Source: UBA3071 sp965369635
GTDB lineage: Bacteria; Chloroflexota; Anaerolineae; UBA3071
Assembly (NCBI GenBank): GCA_965369635.1
Contig: CBDURC010000039.1
Coordinates: forward strand, 1 to 16,339
Direction of reading: 5' to 3'
Length of the DNA: 16,339 nt
A program made the translations under genes and the position numbers. The first letter of the stretch is position 1, and every line of letters begins with the position of its first letter. The notes beneath the pieces are model-generated. The model was not told the DNA's origin. It did no database searches and saw nothing but the letters and a program-made list of their open reading frames with translations. Below, piece by piece: positions 15,349 to 16,339 of the stretch.

Positions 15349-15974
15349 AGGGGCTCAAGCGTGCCTTCGACCTGACGCTCTCATCGGTCGTCATCCTGAT
15401 CGCCTTGCCCCTGTGGGTCGCCGTAGCACTGGCCATCAAACTTGATTCTCCGGGACCCGTCATCCATCGGGCCACTCGGATCGGCTGGGGAGGCAATCCC
15501 TTCACCATCCACAAGTTCCGCACCATGGTGGCCGGTGCCTCCCGCCAGGCACCGGGCATCACCCGCAGAGGTGACCCACGCATCACGCGCGTGGGCCGTT
15601 TCCTGCGCCGGCTGAAGATCGACGAGATGCCCCAACTCATTGACGTGCTCAGGGGCGAGATGAGTATCGTTGGCCCCCGACCCGAGGATCCTCGCTACGT
15701 TGCCCACTATACGCCCGAGCAACGCCGCGCGCTGACCGTCCGGCCTGGGATGGCCAGCCCCGCCTTCATCAAGTACCGCCGCGAAGAGGATCTCCTGGCC
15801 TCCGCGGGTGATGACGTTGAACAGGCCTATTTGACCCAGATCATGCCCGACAAGCTTCGTCTGGACCTGGAGTACATCGAGCAGCAATCCTTCCTCGGCG
15901 ATCTGGCCATCCTGGTGCGGGCTGCCTTGCCCTTTATCGAGGGCACTGGAGCATCGGTAGACCTGGAGCGATGA
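15345..15974 (+). CDS. Initiating sugar phosphotransferase (monotopic phosphoglycosyl transferase)
   Basis: 209 aa from GTG 15345, overlapping the aminotransferase stop. One hydrophobic segment (about 10-32) precedes the catalytic domain, the layout of PglC-like small enzymes, without the extra N-terminal helices of WbaP/WcaJ. Conserved blocks are SPGPVIHRATRIGWGG, FTIHKFRTM, GRFLRRLKIDEMPQLIDVL with the catalytic Asp93-Glu94 pair, and MSIVGPRPE, then RPGMASPAFIKYR. It transfers a sugar phosphate from a UDP-sugar to undecaprenyl phosphate, starting the repeat unit. Pairing with an aminotransferase suggests a (di)amino-sugar as first residue, as in PglE-PglC systems. This is inference. Confidence 0.92.
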   Translation: MKGLKRAFDLTLSSVVILIALPLWVAVALAIKLDSPGPVIHRATRIGWGGNPFTIHKFRTMVAGASRQAPGITRRGDPRITRVGRFLRRLKIDEMPQLIDVLRGEMSIVGPRPEDPRYVAHYTPEQRRALTVRPGMASPAFIKYRREEDLLASAGDDVEQAYLTQIMPDKLRLDLEYIEQQSFLGDLAILVRAALPFIEGTGASVDLER

Positions 15975-16103
15975 ACGAATGGACTTCTCTGTCAGCCAGC
16001 CGCCATCTGGCCGGTGGCCGACGCCGCTCAAGCGGACGGCCGCCTGCTGCTGCCCATCATCCTGTCTTCCTGAATCACTTGTCAGCGCACATAGAGGACA
16101 CCC

Positions 16104-16190
16104 GTGAGCACCATGTCAGACAGCGACTTCCTCTGGTGGCGCGACGGCGTCATCTATCAGATCTATCCGCGCAGCTTCGCCGAACCGTAG
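16104..16190 (+). pseudogene. GH13 alpha-glucosidase, N-terminal fragment (28 codons)
   Basis: GTG 16104 has AGAGGA five bases upstream; ATG 16113 is in frame. The frame reads LWWRDGVIYQIYPRSFAE, the signature opening of GH13 oligo-1,6-glucosidases and related alpha-amylase family enzymes, and then stops at TAG 16188-16190. Relatives continue with a DSNGDGIGDL-type segment for some 500 further residues. The match ends abruptly at about 16180, where the sequence becomes an oxidoreductase fragment on the other strand. The fragment cannot be active. The 129 bases between it and the sugar phosphotransferase gene hold no recognised gene. Confidence 0.75.
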
Positions 16191-16339
16191 CATCCGCACC
16201 GCTGTGCGGACCTCCGCCCACAGGCTACCGGGGAAGGCCACCACCAACAGCTTGCCCGTGCGGTCGCCCGTGTCGATCAGGCTGCGTGCTTCGGTCGCGT
16301 TCATGGCCATCGGCTTCTCCAGCAGCACGTCCCATCCGG
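16116..16339 (-). pseudogene. Gfo/Idh/MocA-family oxidoreductase, truncated fragment
   Basis: On the minus strand the frame enters from the right edge with GWDVLLEKPMAMN, containing the EKP motif of the NAD(P)-binding domain end. It continues with ATEARSLIDTGDRTGKLLVVAF and AVRMLRFGE. From about 16184 leftwards it is only the antisense of the GH13 fragment and stops at 16116-16118. Family members would continue with a G-x-(I/L)-G segment and about 200 residues of the C-terminal domain, all missing. The 5' part lies outside the window. These proteins oxidise, reduce or epimerise sugars. Here the copy is almost certainly broken. Confidence 0.7.
16176..16184. other. Junction between two broken genes
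   Basis: ttcgccgaa is where homology to GH13 (+ strand, SFA) ends and homology to Gfo/Idh/MocA (minus strand, RFGE) begins. Both families plausibly have related codons here (TTCGCCGA in GH13 and GGCGAA in the oxidoreductase), so a short microhomology join is possible. An assembly error cannot be excluded. Confidence 0.55.

Noticed and set aside
15986..16045. Terminator-like inverted repeats after the sugar phosphotransferase
   Set aside because: Only short interrupted stems (for example ccgct/agcgg) occur and there is no T-run.
15971..16339. Open + frame starting at the ATGA after the sugar phosphotransferase
   Set aside because: It stays open to the window edge, but its product is Arg/Pro/Ser-rich, matches no family, and is out of frame with the GH13 fragment and antisense to the oxidoreductase fragment.
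1..16339. CRISPR arrays, tRNA or rRNA genes, transposases
   Set aside because: No regularly spaced identical repeats of suitable length, no cloverleaf or rRNA sequence, and no transposase-like protein were found. The three PRLERG palindromes are far apart and inside genes.

Overview
This window is most of a Wzx/Wzy-type surface polysaccharide (exopolysaccharide or O-antigen-like) locus. All convincing genes lie on the + strand, closely spaced or overlapping. The DNA is fairly GC-rich. A chain-length regulator fused to a BY-kinase-like domain is present and no outer-membrane exporter (Wza-type) is visible. This, together with the glycosyltransferase style, suggests an environmental, possibly Chloroflexota-like (Anaerolineae) bacterium. 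That placement is an inference with low to moderate confidence.

Layout. 1-365: non-coding leader with two short-period repeat tracts and a sigma70-like promoter candidate. 366-605: doubtful small ORF. 557-1879: Wzz/BY-kinase-like fusion. 1918-3306: O-antigen ligase/polymerase. 3303-4523 and 4544-5674: two GT4 glycosyltransferases. 5717-7714: GT39-like membrane glycosyltransferase. 7819-8652: polysaccharide-deacetylase-like protein. 8654-8788: truncated duplicate of the start of the next gene. 8785-9906: ExoA-like GT2. 9912-10550: GNAT acetyltransferase. 10551-10718: hairpin-rich spacer. 10719-12410: alkaline-phosphatase-superfamily phosphodiesterase. 12498-13955: Wzx flippase. 14170-15348: DegT/DnrJ aminotransferase. 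15345-15974: initiating sugar phosphotransferase. 16104-16339: the first codons of a GH13 glucosidase joined tail-to-tail with a broken Gfo/Idh/MocA oxidoreductase.

How the genes may work together (inference from families). The sugar phosphotransferase would load the first sugar phosphate on undecaprenyl phosphate. The aminotransferase, perhaps with the GNAT, would supply an (N-acetylated) amino sugar. The two GT4s and the GT2 would extend the repeat unit. Wzx would flip it, and the ligase/polymerase would join units or attach the chain. The Wzz-like protein would set chain length. The GT39-like enzyme and the deacetylase-like protein would decorate the product.

The most unusual signal is a 19-base palindrome, gccccgcctggagcggggc. 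It occurs exactly three times, each time inside a different gene, in the same orientation and the same reading frame, encoding PRLERG; a degenerate fourth copy lies in the small ORF at 366-605. It resembles in concept the protein-coding palindromic elements of Rickettsia. Other notable points are a BY-kinase domain with a ruined Walker A and no tyrosine tail, a 131-base tandem duplication that creates a 44-codon decoy ORF coupled by ATGA to the real GT2 start, and a gene-fragment junction at the right end.
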